A stretch of DNA of 64,000 nucleotides from an uncultured Lachnospiraceae bacterium. GTDB taxonomy: Bacteria > Bacillota > Clostridia > Lachnospirales > Lachnospiraceae. The position numbers and the translations under genes are program-made. The DNA lies in NCBI GenBank assembly GCA_910587295.1, contig CAJULP010000095.1, positions 1-64,000 of the forward strand, read 5' to 3'. Under the pieces are notes generated by a model. It was not told the origin of the DNA, did not search any database, and saw nothing but the letters and a program-made list of their open reading frames with translations. Shown here piece by piece: positions 62,715-64,000 of the stretch. Every line of letters starts with the position of its first letter. Positions within the stretch are counted from its first letter, which is position 1.

Positions 62715-63117
62715 GCAGCATTGATGCCTCCTGAAAATCATTCCTCAGCGTGGTGCAGCCGTAGATAAAAACAGCGGGTGCGCTGCAATCCACATTTATC
62801 GTGAACTGTAATACACCCGCCAAAATGTATGTATCGCTTTTATTTACCGCTTTTAAATGTACTGTGGAATATCCGTCACTAACGTTCCCCAGGAGACAGG
62901 AAGGCGAACAGTTACATCCTTTCGTCATTTCAATCGCCTTATCAACTATCTGCCGAAATTTATCTCCGGATTCAGTGGCCAATCTTCTTACATGACTGGC
63001 CCCGCCTGCCACAGCATCATATAAAACAACAGAATTCAAGTGCAGAATGTCTATAGGGTTCAAGGTCAGCACTTGACCAAGTAATGGTCTTTCCCTAACA
63101 TTTAATTCAGATTCCCT
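62698..63117 (-). pseudogene. DUF1998 (DrmB/helicase-associated) C-terminal remnant
   Basis: The first about 75 codons (63117 to 62896) read LGQVLTLNPIDILHLNSVVL, YDAVAGGASHVRRLATESGD and VDKAIEMTKGCNCSPSC. The AGGAxHVRRL and CxCxPSC segments are the DUF1998 signature, whose Cys residues bind metal in helicases such as DrmB of DISARM defence loci and related proteins. After CSPSC the frame departs from the family (expected CLRN-type continuation) and reads unrelated sequence to 62698. A TAA at 63118-63120 closes the frame upstream, so the helicase body is lost. Which defence or repair system it came from cannot be told. Confidence 0.55.
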
Positions 63118-63300
63118 TTATTCTCAATAAGCAAATAAAGCGTGCTAAGGTTAGTGCGCTTTAAACAATTATTAATATCAGCCTCTCTCAATGAACTAAT
63201 TCTATTCCTGCTAACAAGAAAGAAGTCTTAACTTAAGGAGTACTTCCCTCAATCCCAATCCATCCTTTTACTGTTTCCACAGCATAACCAACCGCCTGTG

Positions 63301-63555
63301 CTATCTTTTCAATATCAAGTTCCATTCTGTACAAACAAGAATGGTCTGCCAAATGCGGAACAACGTATATTTTCCTTTAAAAACGTATCCGCTCCATTTT
63401 CGGTTCAAAAAATGGTGGATAATGAAAAGAACAAACATCGCCATTCCAAGCCACTCATGTACCGCTGCCCCAATCCGTTCATAAGCCATTAGGAGCAGCA
63501 GCATGACCGTCATTCCGATATCAACCACTATTTTCAAAATTGTTTTCCGATTCAC
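63301..63555 (-). pseudogene. DUF4405 membrane protein, 3'-truncated
   Basis: An 84-codon frame with GTG start at 63555 (GGGAGG before it). It reads TVMLLLLMAYERIGAAVHEW, then GMAMFVLFIIHHFLNRKWSG, the haem- or membrane-associated DUF4405 pattern with its His residues. The family normally runs on for two or more helices after FRIWQTIL; here the frame changes to TEWNLILKR and stops. In another frame from 63325 to 63233 a 30-codon end follows (MELDIEKIAQAVGYAVETVK), which resembles the tail of Rpn/PD-(D/E)XK transposase-like proteins. This looks like a deletion joining two genes. Bases 63118-63232 hold nothing I recognise. Confidence 0.5.
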
Positions 63556-63581
63556 GCTGCTTGCCTCCCTTATTCCTGTTT

Positions 63582-64000
63582 CTATCGGTGAAGTCCTGTC
63601 AGCATTTCTACCGTTGCCGGGTCATAGTGGGAGAAGAACAGGCTTTTCTTTTCGTCCAGTGCCTGAATTGCCTCCATATCCTCACCAGACAGCACAAAAT
63701 CAAACACATCCATATTCTGGATCTTGCGCTCCTTATGGGTAGACTTCGGAATTACCACAACACCGCTCTAAATCAGGAACCGCAGAGCAGTCTGGGCCGC
63801 GCTCTTATTGTATTTCTCCCCAATCTTTGTCAGGACAGAATCGGTAAAGAAATCTTTGCGTTCCTCTGCAAAAGGCCTCCACGATTCATGCTGTACGCCA
63901 TATTTCACCATATATTCGTGAGCCTGTGCCTGCTGCTGGAATACATGGGTTTCCACCTGATTGATCGCCGGTTTCACTTCCACGAAACTACAAAGGTCAA
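63582..64000 (-). pseudogene. Aldo/keto reductase with nonsense codon, runs off the window
   Basis: The minus-strand frame is continuous family sequence from the window edge (VKPAINQVETHVFQQQAQAH, then SAAQTALRFLI) to a TAG at 63766-63768, then in the same frame SGVVVIPKSTHKERKIQNMD and VFDFVLSGEDMEAIQALDEK to a true stop at 63582. The residue before SGVVVIPK is Gln in the family, so CAG to TAG explains it. The NADPH-binding IPKS motif lies after the stop, so the product of the short frame would be inactive. The N-terminal half lies outside the window. Confidence 0.7.

Noticed and set aside
1..64000. tRNA, rRNA or other standard RNA genes
   Set aside because: No conserved tRNA or rRNA segment was recognised in any intergenic gap; a covariance search could still find a small RNA.

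Overview
The window looks like a chromosomal segment of a low-to-mid GC Gram-positive gut anaerobe, most likely a Lachnospiraceae-type Clostridia. The reasons are strong GGAGG ribosome binding sites, AraC, LacI and ROK regulators each sitting beside small glycoside-utilisation operons, GPH-type sugar symporters, lipobox lipoproteins and AAA-ATPase/PD-(D/E)XK proteins of kinds common in that group. No rRNA or tRNA genes, CRISPR array or replication origin was seen.

Left flank (1-7100): a scarred region. It holds a decayed MATE transporter, a frameshifted ECF sigma factor, a TPR-like hypothetical gene, the solo 3' end of a TnpB-type (IS605) element, an intact BlaI/M56 sensor pair with two palindromic operators, and the broken remains of a tandem tyrosine-recombinase module with inverted repeats, itself cut by an IS110-family fragment.

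Sugar region (7100-47300): successive utilisation units. These are (a) a GPH symporter and sorbitol-type dehydrogenase with a ROK repressor, sharing a 27-bp operator; (b) an AlbA_2/Schlafen-like regulator, a lipoprotein and an AraC-DUF2200 fusion; (c) a sugar isomerase/epimerase with a Gfo/Idh/MocA oxidoreductase, and a cytidylate-kinase-like gene; (d) a frameshifted GH29 fucosidase with an AraC regulator; (e) a GPH symporter, GH13 glucosidase and PHP protein; (f) AraC, AAA ATPase and GH36 alpha-galactosidase; (g) two GH4 enzymes (one with the CHEV motif of alpha-galacturonidases) around AraC regulators; (h) a long LacI-controlled operon, uxaA-uxaB-GH78 rhamnosidase-DUF5605 glycosidase-two ABC exporter subunits, divergent from lacI-uxaC. 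Units g and h together fit use of pectin-derived (rhamno)galacturonan oligosaccharides: unsubstituted galacturonate and rhamnose are released, then galacturonate goes to tagaturonate (UxaC), altronate (UxaB) and 2-keto-3-deoxygluconate (UxaA). The later KDG kinase and aldolase are not in the window.

Right part (47300-62600): an osmoprotectant-type ABC operon ending in a MATE transporter, whose promoter carries a good LexA-like box; a second AAA-ATPase/PD-(D/E)XK gene; an XRE regulator fused to a domain that reads like the FlhA (FHIPEP) cytoplasmic domain; a 5'-truncated MATE gene; an operon of VTC-domain protein, DUF4956 membrane protein, CotH-like protein and a 1,026-residue J-domain/TPR protein; two small hypothetical genes; and a lone LytTR regulator with a direct repeat in its promoter.

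Right end (62590-64000): debris of mobile or defence DNA: a serine-recombinase fragment, a DUF1998-helicase fragment, a truncated DUF4405 gene and an aldo/keto reductase with a nonsense codon that runs off the window. The item I rate highest for novelty is the HTH-FHIPEP fusion at 52945-53685.
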